Below are positions 25,524 to 33,887 of a DNA stretch of 54,988 nucleotides, one piece after another. Position 1 is the stretch's first letter. The number at the start of each line of letters is the position of its first letter. Source of the stretch: Bacillota bacterium (GTDB lineage Bacteria; Bacillota_I; Bacilli_A; RFN20; CAG-826). Location of the stretch: positions 72,504-127,491 of the forward strand of contig JAURFC010000002.1 in the NCBI GenBank assembly GCA_030834445.1, read 5' to 3'. A model generated the notes under the pieces. That model did not search any database, was not told the DNA's origin, and saw only the letters and a list, made by a program, of their open reading frames with translations. Position numbers and translations under genes: made by a program.

Positions 25524-26499
25524 CGAGGAATTGTTGTTTCCAAGCTTGAATGCGATCGATCGGAATTTGAATATCCGTTTTGAAGGTGTCGTGAATCATA
25601 CCTTCTAATAAATCCACGTCATGGCGATCAATGACGGTTAAATTGAAGTCTTTTTTCTTTTCTAAAGCGCGATGATCTACGGCTAAGATAATCGTACGTT
25701 TCTTTTTTTGTAAAGCGCGAATACCCGCATGAAGACGTGTCCCTACGTAATCGATGTCCCCCGATTCTAAAATCGCGTCATAATCTTCTAAATTCGGATT
25801 AATGAGTTCCACATTTTCCGGGAGGTGAAGTAAGGCAGCATAGTTAAAGTCATTCACACCTTGCAACCATAAATAAACTTTTTGATAAGCCCGACTCAGG
25901 GTGTTAATCATCTTTTGATCTTCTACAGGATTCTTATCATAGTCTGTTAAGGTTGTCACAACGCGGGACGCTTTTCCAGTGGGGATATCCTTACAATGAT
26001 CTTTTGTCAATTTCCACATGGTTGGGCAAGACGTATTAATGATGTTTTTAAATCCCATGGATTGGAATTGGGTTAACGTGTAGTTATCGCGTACCGAGTG
26101 AAGTTTTTTCTTATCTAATAAGCGAGAATAGAGGGCTTTGGAATATTGATTGGGTTGGTCGCCTTTTTTCCACCAACCTACACCCACAAGGATGAGTGGG
26201 GAGATAATACGGGCTGATTGTAAGTTCACATCCCAAAGTTTCATGATGGAGTTCATCTTGCCGCGGATTAAGTTTGATCCACAGACAAATCGATAATCAA
26301 AGTCATAACTATAAAAAATATTTTTTAAATACATCGTCACAGGAAGGTGGGTGGACGCATCCACCACAAAACTAAAATCCATGAGTGGTTTAATGTGTTC
26401 GCGAACGGATTGAGAAATAATCTTATCGCCCACATTAAAGGTAGCAATGGAGGGATCTAAAAATAAGATACGCTTGAGTTCTTTCATTGACCTATTCAT
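25516..26499 (-). CDS. polysaccharide pyruvyl transferase-family protein
   Basis: A 327-residue protein resembling the CsaB/WcaK pyruvyltransferase family, which adds pyruvate ketals from PEP to glycans. Supporting pieces are the N-terminal FNVGDKIISQSV, ILVGVGWWKKGD, VRDNYTLTQFQSMG (the family RDxxSxxxL element) and DYVGTRLHAGIRALQKKKRTIILAVDHRALE (read as two parts), which is the RxHAGIxAL signature. The acceptor glycan is unknown and no glycosyltransferase cluster is adjacent. The second in-frame ATG, 26487, is an equally plausible start. Confidence 0.72.
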   Translation of the reverse strand: MNRSMKELKRILFLDPSIATFNVGDKIISQSVREHIKPLMDFSFVVDASTHLPVTMYLKNIFYSYDFDYRFVCGSNLIRGKMNSIMKLWDVNLQSARIISPLILVGVGWWKKGDQPNQYSKALYSRLLDKKKLHSVRDNYTLTQFQSMGFKNIINTSCPTMWKLTKDHCKDIPTGKASRVVTTLTDYDKNPVEDQKMINTLSRAYQKVYLWLQGVNDFNYAALLHLPENVELINPNLEDYDAILESGDIDYVGTRLHAGIRALQKKKRTIILAVDHRALEKKKDFNLTVIDRHDVDLLEGMIHDTFKTDIQIPIDRIQAWKQQFLDE

Positions 26500-26521
26500 C
26501 TTACTACTTATCGGTCAAAAA

Positions 26522-26536
26522 TGATAGAATGAACCT
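26522..26536 (+). promoter_or_regulatory. extended -10 promoter, leaderless, for tsaC
   Basis: TGATAGAAT (26522-26530) is an extended -10 box. Six bases (GAACCT) separate it from the ATG at 26537, so the transcript should start at or beside the A of the start codon. No Shine-Dalgarno site is present. Only 37 bases separate this start from the divergent gene. Confidence 0.6.
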
Positions 26537-27544
26537 ATGAAATCGGTCATAATTCAAAATCCAATCGCCCAAAGTACCTTCATTCGTAAAGCGATTGATC
26601 ATCACGGTTTAATCGTTTTTCCAACCGAAACAGTTTATGGTATCGGTGCATCCATTTATGACCCCATTGCCATTCAATCCATTTTCACCACCAAAGGGCG
26701 TCCTCAAGATAACCCTCTGATTGTCCATATTGCGGAACAATCGCAGCTGGATGAACTCGTGACCGAAGTGAATATGTATGCGAAAAAACTTATGGCTGCC
26801 TTTTGGCCAGGGCCCTTAACGCTCGTTTTGCCTAAATCTGCAAAAGTTCCTTCGATTATTACTGCAAATTTACCCACTGTCGGTGTTCGAATGCCAAAAG
26901 ATCCTTTAGCACGTGATGTCATTCGTGCCGCGGGTGTCCCTTTATGCGCTCCAAGTGCGAATTTATCTGGAAAGCCTTCGGGAACTGATTTTAAATCCGT
27001 TTATGAAGATTTTTTCGGAAAAGTTTCGATTTTTATCGAAGGTGGCATTCCCGAATTTGGGATTGAATCGACGGTGATTGATTTAACAAGCCAAATTCCA
27101 ACGATTCTTCGTCCAGGAGCAATCTCTGCCGAGGAAATTGAACAAGTTCTTGGCATGGTCATCGTCTCGTCTTCACAAGCCGAGAATGCCCCCAAAGCAC
27201 CCGGTATGAAATATCAACATTACAAGCCTTTTGGTGATGTCGTTATTTTAGACGGACCCACCCCCAAACTTATTGAATTTTTAAGAAATTTACCCGATCA
27301 AGATGCTGTCTTTATGGGAGCCAATGAAGTGTGTGGAGACTTGCTTGAACTTCCGATAAATACCTTTGCATTAGGCCCACAAAATCAGGTCGATGTCATC
27401 GCTCGTGCATTGTATCGAACCCTACGCACGTTAGATAACTTAAAAGTGAAAACCATTTATACTCATACCTTTTCAAAAAAAGGCATTGGTACAGCTTTAA
27501 TGAACCGTTTGGAAAAAGCAGCTAGCCGCACCATTTCTCTCTAA
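26537..27544 (+). CDS. threonylcarbamoyl-AMP synthase, long (Sua5) form
   Basis: A 335-residue Sua5/YwlC-type enzyme that makes threonylcarbamoyl-AMP from threonine, bicarbonate and ATP for t6A37 of tRNA. The YrdC domain (about 1-205) contains VFPTETVYGIGA, KGRPQDNPLIVH, FWPGPLTLVL, VGVRMPKDPLAR and PLCAPSANLSGKPSGT. After STVIDLTSQIPTILRPGAI, the C-terminal Sua5 domain starts with APGMKYQHYKP. Both domains are intact. Confidence 0.95.
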   Translation: MKSVIIQNPIAQSTFIRKAIDHHGLIVFPTETVYGIGASIYDPIAIQSIFTTKGRPQDNPLIVHIAEQSQLDELVTEVNMYAKKLMAAFWPGPLTLVLPKSAKVPSIITANLPTVGVRMPKDPLARDVIRAAGVPLCAPSANLSGKPSGTDFKSVYEDFFGKVSIFIEGGIPEFGIESTVIDLTSQIPTILRPGAISAEEIEQVLGMVIVSSSQAENAPKAPGMKYQHYKPFGDVVILDGPTPKLIEFLRNLPDQDAVFMGANEVCGDLLELPINTFALGPQNQVDVIARALYRTLRTLDNLKVKTIYTHTFSKKGIGTALMNRLEKAASRTISL

Positions 27545-27554
27545 CTTTACAAAA

Positions 27555-27614
27555 CTTAACAATTGTATTTCGTTGATTTTTTTGGCATTTATTAACATAG
27601 TTAATGTATATAGT
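27555..27614 (+). promoter_or_regulatory. phnD promoter with putative Pho boxes
   Basis: CTTAACAAT (27555-27563) is the same 9-mer found before phoB. A second TTAACA is at 27592-27597 and TTAATG at 27601-27606. TTGGCA (27582-27587) and TGTATA (27605-27610) are spaced 17, with TATAGT (27609-27614) as an alternative -10. TTTAGGAG precedes the ATG at 27650. Confidence 0.5.
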
Positions 27615-27649
27615 GCCGGTACTTAAAACGGAGAATATTTAGGAGAAAT

Positions 27650-28690
27650 ATGAAGAAATCATTCCTTCCTCTTTCTGCCGCTGCCTTAATCGCTTTAGCA
27701 GCGTGTGGTGGAACCCCACTCAAAACAAATTTAAGCGTCTTTTTTGTTCCCTCACGTGACAACGCAACTTTAGTCCGTGGGATATCATTCTTACCTGCTG
27801 TGTTAAAAGCCGAACTTGCTGAATTAGGTTATGAATTTGAAACCGTCTCTGCCTATGTGGGTACATCCTACGAAGCCGTTGGTGAAGCCCTCGATGCCGG
27901 GACCGCTGACGTTGGTTTAATTCCAGGTGGAACCTATGCGGTTTATGCCGATGGGGAAAACATGGATGCAGCGTTAACCGCCACCCGTGCCGGTTTAAAT
28001 AAAGACTCTGAAGTTGCTGCTGAATGGAACGATGGCGAACCTACTTTAGGCGATTCATCGAACCAAGTCACCTATTACCGCTCCTTAGGAATTGCCGGTA
28101 CCTCCGAACGTGGCCGTGAACTTGCGGACATTATCAATGGTGGTGGTGAAATTACATGGGAAGATCTCCAAGATGTTAAGATTGGTGTTCAATCCGCAAC
28201 CTCCTCAGCAGGTCGTGTTTACCCAACCCTCTTATTCATGGAATTATTTGATAAAAAGTTAACCGATTTACCCGCAGAAAATGTCATTCAAGTTTCGGGT
28301 TACGGTGGTGCTGCTGCTGCCTTAGCCTCCGGACAAGTTGACATTGCCTTTGGTTATGCCGACTTCCGTCGTGACTACGCCGATGAATGGGTCGGTGACT
28401 ATGGTCGTGCCAATGAAATCTGGGACGAAACCGATGTTGTCTTCGTTACAGAAGGTATTTATAACGATACGGTGACTGTTTCAAAACGTACCGTGGATAA
28501 CGATTTACAAGCGGCGATTGAACAAGCCTTTATCAACTTAGTTCAAGATACGACCGATCTTCCAGGTGATGATGAAACCTTTGCGGTTGTAAAAGACATC
28601 TTCTCGGTCTATTCTCACGAAGGTTATGCCCTTGCTGATGACTCGGATTATGATGGTGCCCGCGCTGCGAATGCCCTCATCAATTCCTAA
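27650..28690 (+). CDS. phnD: PhnD-family substrate-binding lipoprotein
   Basis: A 346-residue binding protein of the phosphonate/phosphite/phosphate PhnD family, lipid-anchored through LIALAACG. After NLSVFFVPSRDN it has AGTADVGLIPGGTYAVY, VGVQSATSSAG-like segment KIGVQSATSSAGRVYP, and ASGQVDIAFGYADFRRDY, the usual PhnD order. Ligand cannot be read: phosphonate, phosphite, phosphate and even thiamine phosphates are known for relatives. No C-P lyase or phosphonatase gene is nearby. Pho-box-like repeats lie upstream and a terminator follows, before phnC. Confidence 0.87.
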   Translation: MKKSFLPLSAAALIALAACGGTPLKTNLSVFFVPSRDNATLVRGISFLPAVLKAELAELGYEFETVSAYVGTSYEAVGEALDAGTADVGLIPGGTYAVYADGENMDAALTATRAGLNKDSEVAAEWNDGEPTLGDSSNQVTYYRSLGIAGTSERGRELADIINGGGEITWEDLQDVKIGVQSATSSAGRVYPTLLFMELFDKKLTDLPAENVIQVSGYGGAAAALASGQVDIAFGYADFRRDYADEWVGDYGRANEIWDETDVVFVTEGIYNDTVTVSKRTVDNDLQAAIEQAFINLVQDTTDLPGDDETFAVVKDIFSVYSHEGYALADDSDYDGARAANALINS

Positions 28691-28712
28691 TTCTATTCGC
28701 TAAATTTTGTAT

Positions 28713-28747
28713 AATAAGGCTTGGGGTTTTACCCAAGCCTTATTTTT
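28713..28747 (+). terminator. intrinsic terminator/attenuator between phnD and phnC
   Basis: Arms 28713-28725 and 28732-28744 (core AAGGCTTGGG / CCCAAGCCTT, loop GTTTTA) run into TATTTTT. The phnC ribosome binding site AGGAG begins right behind it at 28748. Partial read-through would express the binding protein above the membrane components. Confidence 0.9.
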
Positions 28748-28757
28748 AGGAGAAACT

Positions 28758-29537
28758 ATGATTTCATTTCAAAACGTTGGCAAAACTTATCCCAACGGAA
28801 CTAAAGCACTCACAGACGTTACCCTCACCATTGAACAAGGTGAATTTATTGCCATTATTGGTTTAAGTGGTGCCGGTAAATCAACGCTGATTCGTTTGGT
28901 GAACAAAATGATTCCGTTAACGGAAGGAACATTAAATGTGGATGGGATTGATGTTGGATCATTGAAAGGAACTTCTCTTCGACAATATCGTCGTAAAATT
29001 GGAATGGTCTTTCAATCGTTCAATTTAATCAATCGAACCACGGTTTTGAATAATGTGCTTGCAGCCCGCGTTCCTGATTTGGGATTCGTTCGATCTTTAC
29101 TGGGCCTTTATAGTAAAAAAGACAAGTTACTTGGTTTAGAATCGCTTTATAAAGTCGGTATTTTAGAAAAAGCCTATACCCGTGTCGATCAGCTCTCCGG
29201 AGGACAACAACAACGTGTCGCCTTAGCGCGAACACTAACACAAAAACCAAAGATTATTCTTGCCGACGAACCTGTTGCCTCGCTTGACCCTATTACCGCG
29301 AATCAAATCATGAAAGATTTTCGTCGAATTAACGACCAAGAAAACATTACCATCATCGTTAACATGCATCACGTTGACTTGGCGTTAAAATACGCCAAAC
29401 GTGTGATTGGTATTAACAAAGGTAAAATTGTTTTTGATGGCCCAAGTTCCCAGATTACAGAAGCGTTATTAAAGGATATCTACGGTCGCGACATTAATGA
29501 CGAAGATATTATGTTCAAAGATGAAAAATTGGTTTAA
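28758..29537 (+). CDS. phnC: PhnC-type ABC transporter ATP-binding protein
   Basis: A 259-residue ATPase of the PhnCDE importer. Walker A is GLSGAGKST, the Q loop is GMVFQSFNLI, the signature is [13 protein letters not shown] and Walker B is IILADEPVASLDP; VNMHHVDLAL holds the switch His and is characteristic of PhnC. The start at 28758 has AGGAG; an in-frame ATG at 28707 lies inside the terminator region and is rejected. The 3' end overlaps the first permease by 17 bases. Confidence 0.93.
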   Translation: MISFQNVGKTYPNGTKALTDVTLTIEQGEFIAIIGLSGAGKSTLIRLVNKMIPLTEGTLNVDGIDVGSLKGTSLRQYRRKIGMVFQSFNLINRTTVLNNVLAARVPDLGFVRSLLGLYSKKDKLLGLESLYKVGILEKAYTRVDQLSGGQQQRVALARTLTQKPKIILADEPVASLDPITANQIMKDFRRINDQENITIIVNMHHVDLALKYAKRVIGINKGKIVFDGPSSQITEALLKDIYGRDINDEDIMFKDEKLV

Positions 29538-30372
29538 TCAACTCACGTTAAAAACACGAACAACCCGTCTAGCGGATGGGACGTTATCGATACGACCCGT
29601 ATCCCTAACATGGTTTTATACTTTGCTTGTTGTGGTGATCGTTGTTTATTTTTTCAACCTAATTGTCCTTAATTACTTTCGCCAAATTAGTTTTAGTTTT
29701 TTTGTCTCACGCATTCCTAATTTTTTCACCATCCTTGCCCAGATGGTAACCCAACTCGACGTAGACTATTTATCGAACACACTCACCCCCTTATTAGATA
29801 CATTAAAGATGGCTTATCTCGGCACGTTAATTGGTTCTCTTATCGCGTTACCGATTGCATTTTTAGCCTCACAAAATATCGTTAAAAATCGTTATTTATC
29901 GATAACGATGAAACTCATTTTGTCGCTGTTTCGTACCTTACCATCGATTCTTTATGCCTTGATTTTTGCCTTTGTGTTCGGTTATGGAACCTTTGTCGGT
30001 ACGATTTCTTTAGCTGTTTTTACCCTCGCTATCTCCAGTAAAATCTTGTACGAAAATATCGAAACACTCGATATGGGAGCGTTTCAGGCGATTGAATCGA
30101 CCGGTGCGACCAAACTTCAAGCTTTTACCGTATCGATTCTTCCCCAAATTTATGGAAACTTTGTTTCAACGGCTCTTTATAGTTTTGAAATTAATATTCG
30201 CTATTCCGCCATTCTTGGTTTCGTCGGGGCGGGTGGCATCGGAATTCTTTTAAATGATGCGATGAGCTTGCGCGATTATGGAAAAGTTTCTGTCATGTTG
30301 TTAGGCTTACTCTTTTTAGTCCTCATCACCGAAAACGTGTCCCGTTATGTGAGAAAGCGAGTCAATGCATGA
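29521..30372 (+). CDS. phnE: PhnE-type permease 1
   Basis: A 283-residue permease with about six membrane helices. The inner-face coupling loop is GAFQAIESTGATKLQAFTVSILPQ (as two parts), and GFVGAGGIGILLNDAM follows, both characteristic of PhnE. The start inside the phnC 3' end at 29521 lacks a strong ribosome binding site. It is one of two adjacent PhnE paralogues, which probably form a heterodimer. Confidence 0.9.
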   Translation: MKNWFNQLTLKTRTTRLADGTLSIRPVSLTWFYTLLVVVIVVYFFNLIVLNYFRQISFSFFVSRIPNFFTILAQMVTQLDVDYLSNTLTPLLDTLKMAYLGTLIGSLIALPIAFLASQNIVKNRYLSITMKLILSLFRTLPSILYALIFAFVFGYGTFVGTISLAVFTLAISSKILYENIETLDMGAFQAIESTGATKLQAFTVSILPQIYGNFVSTALYSFEINIRYSAILGFVGAGGIGILLNDAMSLRDYGKVSVMLLGLLFLVLITENVSRYVRKRVNA

Positions 30373-31178
30373 ACCCGATCATTCTTGAAAAATATAAACA
30401 ACGACCCCAGTCATGGTTAAGAAATATAATTCTTTTTACCTCGTTAATCCTGGTTGCTTTTTGGAGTTGGGATGTCATGAATTATCAAGGGGTTTCTGAA
30501 AATGGGGCAATCATTGCCCAAAACATCTTACGTTCTTTATTTAATCCAACGTGGTCCCTTTTAACATCTTTTGCGGTCGATAGTATTTGGTATTTAATGT
30601 TTGAAACGGTGGGTATTGCCGTTTTGGGAACTATTCTTGGGGCCATTCTTTCATTGCCCTTATCCATCCTAACCGCACGCAATATTGTCGGTGATCGTTG
30701 GAGTTTAGTGGGCACAACCGTGCTGACAACCATTCGCACCTTCCCCTTCTTTATTCTTGGGATTATGTTTGTCCGTGTGACCGGACCTGGCCCTTTTGCG
30801 GGGGTCTTTACCATTGCCGTCTTATCCATCGGGATGACGTCAAAATTGTTTATCGAAGCCATTGAAGATATTGACAAAGGGATTCTTGAAGCGCTCGATG
30901 CCCAAGGGGCAACCACGCTTCAAAAAATTCAATATGGCATCATGCCGCAATTATCCGCTTCGTTTATTTCTGTGATGATGCACCGGTTTGAAGTTAATGT
31001 TAAAAATGCCACCGTTCTGGGTTTAGTCGGTGCCGGTGGTATCGGGTTTACTCTTATCTCTGCCATGACTGCTTTCCGTTGGCAGGACGCGGCAGCTGCC
31101 TTATGGGGTATCATTTTCTTTGTCATGATCATTGAAGGCCTTTCTAACTATGTCCGAGAAAAATTAGTACGAGGTTAA
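30369..31178 (+). CDS. phnE: PhnE-type permease 2
   Basis: A 269-residue paralogue of the preceding permease. It shares the coupling loop EALDAQGATTLQKIQYGIMPQ (as two parts) and GLVGAGGIGFTLISAM. The start overlaps the upstream stop as ATGA. Heterodimeric PhnE pairs are common in Bacillota and Mycoplasmatota importers of this family. Confidence 0.9.
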   Translation: MNPIILEKYKQRPQSWLRNIILFTSLILVAFWSWDVMNYQGVSENGAIIAQNILRSLFNPTWSLLTSFAVDSIWYLMFETVGIAVLGTILGAILSLPLSILTARNIVGDRWSLVGTTVLTTIRTFPFFILGIMFVRVTGPGPFAGVFTIAVLSIGMTSKLFIEAIEDIDKGILEALDAQGATTLQKIQYGIMPQLSASFISVMMHRFEVNVKNATVLGLVGAGGIGFTLISAMTAFRWQDAAAALWGIIFFVMIIEGLSNYVREKLVRG

Positions 31179-31183
31179 ATGCG

Positions 31184-31708
31184 TTGAAAAAAGGCATCCT
31201 CGTCATCATTTCGGGTCCAGCATTAACGGGTAAATCCACCTTCCTAGGCGGGCTCATGAAGGGGATTTCCTCTTTACTTGTAATCTCGACCGATGATATT
31301 CGCCAAGAGCTTTATGGAAGTTATGAATTTAAACCAGAGCGGGAAAAAGAAATTTGGCAAACTGCCTACCAACGCGTGGAAGACGCGTTAAAGAAAGGTA
31401 GAATTGTTTGTCTGGATGCCACCCTTCGGACACCAGAAAATCGCGGAGCAGTCATCAATCGATTTCGCGGATGGCCCATCGTTTATTTTGCCTTTGAAAA
31501 GCCCCCGTTATCGTTACTCTTAGAACGTAATCAAAAAAGAACGTGGAAACAATTCCCAGAAGACGTAATCAAAAAAATGCATGAGGATTACCAATATCCA
31601 ACTGAAAGTGAAAAAACATATTATTATAAAGTCTATGAGGTTACACAAACGAACTTCAACGTTATAATAGAAAAAGGAATTGCCGATCTCGTACAACTCA
31701 ATGGATAA
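31184..31708 (+). CDS. P-loop kinase (AAA_33/polynucleotide-kinase-like)
   Basis: A 174-residue nucleotide-binding protein. Walker A is GPALTGKST (about residues 11-19). ISTDDIRQELYGS resembles the substrate-binding acidic element of T4 PNK-like and zeta-like kinases, and RIVCLDATLRTPENR is the Walker-B-like strand. KRTWKQFPEDVIKKMHEDY is the lid/C-terminal helix seen in this group. The TTG start at 31184 has GAGG 9 bases upstream; the nearby ATG at 31179 hits a stop after one codon. It follows phnE by 5 bases, so it belongs to that operon. The substrate is unknown. Confidence 0.7.
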   Translation: MKKGILVIISGPALTGKSTFLGGLMKGISSLLVISTDDIRQELYGSYEFKPEREKEIWQTAYQRVEDALKKGRIVCLDATLRTPENRGAVINRFRGWPIVYFAFEKPPLSLLLERNQKRTWKQFPEDVIKKMHEDYQYPTESEKTYYYKVYEVTQTNFNVIIEKGIADLVQLNG

Positions 31709-32090
31709 AAACCAACACCCACAAGATTGTGAAGAAGTCCAAGCTTTAATGGAAATGTTCCTTGAAGATGTTATTTTTGAATATCGTGAAAACGAAATTC
31801 ATGATTGGTTACAAGGCTTACAACCCCAACAAATTGATGGGATCCTTCATCGTGAAAATCACGAATTATTACTTCAAAATAGTTTTGTTGTTCCTTTTGT
31901 CTACTTAAAATATCGCGTGGTTCCGAATCCAAATGTGGTTGGTTATTTAGAAAACCTAATGGAACATAACGAGCTTATTGAAGAAGAAAATGTCGTTTTA
32001 CAAAACACCAAAAAATATTTCAAGCGTATTTTTTCGGGTAAAACGGAATATATTTATTTTGCTAATACTGACGAGTCAAAATCGTATTAA
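31701..32090 (+). CDS. hypothetical acidic protein
   Basis: A 129-residue protein that I do not recognise. It is rich in Glu, Asn and Gln with predicted helices and no membrane segment or signal peptide. Distinct segments are EEVQALMEMFLEDVIFEY, EIHDWLQGL and VVPFVYLKYRV. The ATG at 31701 lies within the last codons of the kinase gene (overlap 8 bases), so translation may be coupled; an in-frame TTG at 31680 is an alternative. Its 3' end overlaps the convergent ispA gene by 29 bases. Confidence 0.6.
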   Translation: MDKNQHPQDCEEVQALMEMFLEDVIFEYRENEIHDWLQGLQPQQIDGILHRENHELLLQNSFVVPFVYLKYRVVPNPNVVGYLENLMEHNELIEEENVVLQNTKKYFKRIFSGKTEYIYFANTDESKSY

Positions 32091-32910
32091 TTAAATCGAT
32101 AATCGTTGATGATGACAAAGATATTCGTTGAATATCTTTTTTTATTTTTGTCGTTAATGAAGCAATCTTCTGCTGACTTGCATCAAGGCCAAGAATTTTG
32201 ACAAAGGTTGCTTTTTCAAGAAGATCATCAGATTTTGATTTGCCCATTTTATCACTTGACGTCGTCGCCTCTAAGACATCATCTTGTATTTGAAAGAGGA
32301 GTCCTAAATCATGCCCTATTTCTTCCCATATTGCTGCATTTTGAGGGTTCCCCACAAGGGCACCGAGTTGAAATGCGGCCGATAAAAGCATGCCGGTTTT
32401 GTGGCGACTAATCGCTTGGAGTTCCTCTTGATTCGGGGTTCTTTTTTCAAATAGTAAATCGAGGTGTTGTCCATAAATCATCCCAGACAAGCCTGCATGA
32501 CTCGAAAGGATTTGAATGACCTTTACCTTTTGAGCATCGTTTATGCACGTTGTTTTGGCAATGATTTCAAAGGCTAAGGTTAAAAGACCGTCTCCAACAA
32601 GAATGGCATTTGCTTCATCAAATGCAAGATGGAGTGTGGGTCTACCATGTCGAAGGGAATCATCATCCATCGCAGGTAAATCATCATGAATAAGCGAGTA
32701 GACGTGGATCATCTCTAACGCTACAGCAATATCAAGATATAGAAAGGGATCAAGACCGTAGGATTCTATGAGGCGCAAAACAACTAAAGGCCGAAAACGC
32801 TTTGCTTTTCCTTGTAGCGCATATTGGGTTGCCACTTTAAGAAGTGAGGATGGAATGGTTTCCGTCCATGCCATGAGCTTTTGCTCAATGGCTTGCTTTA
32901 ACGAATCCAT
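32062..32910 (-). CDS. ispA: polyprenyl (farnesyl/geranylgeranyl) diphosphate synthase
   Basis: A 282-residue prenyltransferase condensing IPP with DMAPP/GPP. The first Asp-rich motif is DDLPAMDDD with the two-residue insertion of type II bacterial enzymes, preceded by YSLIH; the second is QIQDDVLE. GKAKRFRPLVVL is the IPP-binding N-terminal element. Chain length is probably C15, which fits a C30 carotenoid route, but C20 cannot be excluded by eye. It is the last gene of the mevalonate operon and overlaps fni by 13 bases. Confidence 0.9.
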   Translation of the reverse strand: MDSLKQAIEQKLMAWTETIPSSLLKVATQYALQGKAKRFRPLVVLRLIESYGLDPFLYLDIAVALEMIHVYSLIHDDLPAMDDDSLRHGRPTLHLAFDEANAILVGDGLLTLAFEIIAKTTCINDAQKVKVIQILSSHAGLSGMIYGQHLDLLFEKRTPNQEELQAISRHKTGMLLSAAFQLGALVGNPQNAAIWEEIGHDLGLLFQIQDDVLEATTSSDKMGKSKSDDLLEKATFVKILGLDASQQKIASLTTKIKKDIQRISLSSSTIIDLINTILTRQY

Positions 32911-33887
32911 AATCCATCTTCAAGGTGATATTCGACTTCAGGGAGTTTATCAATCGTATTGACATTAAGGGTCACCATGATCGCTTTGATTTCTTCGATA
33001 AACGTCTGTAATAATGCCACTGCATCTTCATGCGAGTTTTCTGTCACTAATCGTAAAAAATAACGAGACATCCCTACGATTTTTGCTCCTAAAACGAGTG
33101 ATTTAACAACCTCCATAGGGGTTTGTATCCCACCGCTGGCAATTAAGGTTAATGGAGTTATGGCCTTCCCTCGTAAAAGACTCTCGGGGGTTGTATATCC
33201 TACTTCATTAAGCCCTTGTAAAGGGATAGTGCGGCGTTGATTTTCAATCCACGCAAAATTCGTGCCTCCTCGACCGCCCACATTGACATAATCAACACCC
33301 CATTGATGTAATCTTTTCATCGTATGTTCATTCATCCCAAAGCCTACTTCCTTCACGATGAAAGGTATTTTTAAAGTTTTTGCGGCGACTTGAATGTTTT
33401 TAGACCAGGAAATAAAGTGGCGATCCCCTTCCGGCATCGCTAATTCTTGGGCGACGTTTAAATGATATTCAAACGCATTAGGTTTTAATATTTGAATCAC
33501 TTTTTCGACATTTTCAATCGGATGATGCGCGCCAAGGTTGGCGATTAGAAACCCTTCAGGGTTGACCTTTTTCACAATCGAGAATGTCTCAACCATTTCG
33601 GGATTTTCAAAAAGCGTGGAGGCAGAACCTAATGCCATAGGAAGGTTAAAGGCGTTGGCAAGCATTGCTAAACGTTCATTGATTTTTTTTGCGTTTTCAC
33701 TACCCCCTGTCATCGCATTAATAAAGATGGGGTAAGGAAAGGTTTGACCAAAGATGGAAACGTCGGTTTTTATGTCGCTCACATTGAATAAAGGTAAGGC
33801 TTCATAAGAAAGACGTATTACAGAAAAAGGACTCTCTTTTTGAGGTTGTTCTAATGCATAACGAATATGATCATCTTTACGGTTCAT
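32898..33887 (-). CDS. fni: type 2 isopentenyl-diphosphate isomerase
   Basis: A 329-residue FMN- and NADPH-dependent IPP isomerase. Conserved pieces are FINAMTGGS, MALGSAST, IANLGAHHP, HLNVAQELAMPEGDR, FIVKEVGFGM, VDYVNVGGRGGTNFAWIE and IASGGIQTPMEV, covering the FMN site and the catalytic Gln/Glu region. It converts IPP and DMAPP. It overlaps mvaK2 by 4 bases but also has its own TATAAT 6 bases before the ATG. Confidence 0.95.
   Translation of the reverse strand: MNRKDDHIRYALEQPQKESPFSVIRLSYEALPLFNVSDIKTDVSIFGQTFPYPIFINAMTGGSENAKKINERLAMLANAFNLPMALGSASTLFENPEMVETFSIVKKVNPEGFLIANLGAHHPIENVEKVIQILKPNAFEYHLNVAQELAMPEGDRHFISWSKNIQVAAKTLKIPFIVKEVGFGMNEHTMKRLHQWGVDYVNVGGRGGTNFAWIENQRRTIPLQGLNEVGYTTPESLLRGKAITPLTLIASGGIQTPMEVVKSLVLGAKIVGMSRYFLRLVTENSHEDAVALLQTFIEEIKAIMVTLNVNTIDKLPEVEYHLEDGLWIR

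Noticed and set aside
25524-26536. TPP riboswitch for thiN
   Set aside because: thiN overlaps the upstream gene and there is no leader with the CUGAGA-type conserved core.
30485-30916. 143-residue minus-strand frame inside phnE
   Set aside because: The overlying permease is clearly conserved; the antisense frame has the Pro/Ser/Arg-rich look of a shadow and no start signals.
31663-31668. TATAAT within the kinase gene as promoter for the acidic protein
   Set aside because: It encodes part of the conserved end of the kinase, the distance to either start does not fit, and translational coupling explains expression.
31184-32090. Zeta/epsilon-type toxin-antitoxin pair
   Set aside because: The kinase has a zeta-like P-loop, but the acidic protein follows rather than precedes it, is longer than epsilon, and the genes sit in a transporter operon.
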